Of a stretch of DNA of 64,000 bases, positions 63,400 through 64,000 are shown piece after piece. This stretch comes from Lotus japonicus (lineage: Eukaryota; Streptophyta; Magnoliopsida; Fabales; Fabaceae). The notes beneath the pieces are model-generated. The model worked only from the letters and a program-made list of their open reading frames with translations. It had not been told where the DNA came from and did no database searches. The stretch is taken from assembly GCF_012489685.1 (NCBI RefSeq), contig NC_080043.1, positions 1,800,501-1,864,500 on the forward strand, given 5' to 3'. The first letter of the stretch is position 1. Every line of letters starts with the position of its first letter. The position numbers were made by a program, and so were the translations under genes.

Positions 63400-63633
63400 C
63401 TTAAACAGCCCAAAACCATTATAAAAAAAGTCCACTCCATATTAGGGCTTGAACATTAGCCCATAGTGCCCTCAACTAACCTAAAAAAAAGAAATAAAAA
63501 AAAAAAGAAAAAAGAAACACTAACCCTAAAATAAACCCTCACAGGTATAAATACAACTTTCCAATACCATTTCTTCTTCTTCACCATATAGCTGCGCTTC
63601 ACTCTGTAACCCTAATCTGCAGAACCTGCTTCA
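63400..63633 (+). promoter_or_regulatory. Ribosomal protein gene promoter
   Basis: Contains AGCCCA elements at about 63407 and 63458 (site II, TGGGCT on the other strand), AACCCTAA telo-boxes at about 63523 and 63609, and a TATA box, GTATAAATAC (63545-63554). This combination is typical of plant cytosolic ribosomal protein genes, which are co-regulated with cell growth. The leader is C/T-rich. Confidence 0.7.
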
Positions 63634-64000
63634 ATGGTAACTCTCTCTCTCTCTCTCTCTCTCTCTTCCTCTCGCTCTCTCTCTCTTTCCACGCTCATTG
63701 GTTTGACGATTACGTTTCTGTGTGTGTGAATTGAACACAGGGGAAGGGAACAGGGTCCTTCGGTAAGCGCAGGAACAAGACCCACACTCTCTGTGTGAGG
63801 TGTGGCCGCCGCAGTTTCCATCTCCAGAAGAGTCGCTGCGCCGCGTGCGCTTTCCCCGCCGCACGCAAGAGGAAATGTAACCCCCTTTCTTCTCTCACTA
63901 TCTTACATTAGGGTTAGGGTTTTAACGATGATTGTGATTAACGTTTATCGATTGTCGATTTCAGATAACTGGAGTGTCAAAGCGATCCGAAGAAAGACCA
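63634..64000 (+). CDS. RPL37: 60S ribosomal protein eL37 (partial, runs off the window)
   Basis: Exon 1 is the ATG alone (63634-63636). The first intron (63637-63740) starts with a (CT)n run. Exon 2, 63741-63876, encodes [20 protein letters not shown] then [20 protein letters not shown]. Exon 3 from 63965 reads [11 protein letters not shown] at the window edge. The zinc-binding pairs CVRC and CAAC are intact. eL37 is an rRNA-binding protein of the large cytosolic subunit, about 95 residues; roughly the last third is outside the window. An intron directly after the ATG is common in plant ribosomal protein genes. Confidence 0.95.

Overview
This is AT-rich plant nuclear DNA. The intron-rich genes, Helitron ends, MITEs, LINE debris and protein families suggest a eudicot, and I infer a papilionoid legume (a relative of Lotus, Medicago or Trifolium). 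Support for the legume call is the GH81 glucan-elicitor-receptor type sequence, the CES101-like receptor kinase and the MITE types. The species is not proven.

Layout. 1-3.0 kb: a small hairpin MITE and two Helitron 3' ends. 3.0-4.5 kb: a solo LTR with a perfect 5-bp target duplication. 4.8-7.0 kb: a large imperfect palindrome holding decayed exons of an unrecognised, possibly PCNA-like, gene. 7.4-10.4 kb: about four tandem 460-bp units, each with an exon like the active-site exon of papain-family proteases. One unit is split by a retrocopied membrane-protein gene. 10.4-16.8 kb: further fragments, a MITE and empty sequence. 16.8-27.7 kb: two mitochondrial carrier genes in tandem (BAC2-like basic amino acid carriers), with a PPR remnant and a broken LINE between them. 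The first has a Helitron inside a 5'UTR exon; the second has an extra intron. 27.9-31.7 kb: a Mutator-like foldback element, a hAT MITE, possible organellar DNA and a LINE scrap. 32.2-37.0 kb: a complete twelve-exon kinesin-13 gene (KIN13B-like). 38.5-39.2 kb: an unknown basic protein. 42.4-43.7 kb: an F-box protein. 44.6-45.7 kb: an unknown helical repeat protein.

45.9-57.1 kb, minus strand: a dead receptor-like kinase locus. Its ectodomain appears to fuse a class III chitinase-like GH18 domain to a PAN domain, followed by a membrane exon. A 6.4-kb Helitron then separates these from the kinase exons. 59.1-60.2 kb: a broken GH81 beta-1,3-glucanase pseudogene, perhaps carried by another Helitron ending at 62.46 kb. 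62.8-63.06 kb: a LINE 3' end. 63.6 kb to the right edge: ribosomal protein eL37, cut by the window end.

The likely intact genes (two BAC2-like carriers, KIN13B, the F-box gene, eL37 and the unknown ORFs) do not form a pathway. The recurring theme is duplication followed by transposon insertion. The best candidate for something undescribed is the GH18-PAN-membrane-kinase receptor architecture, visible only as a pseudogene here.
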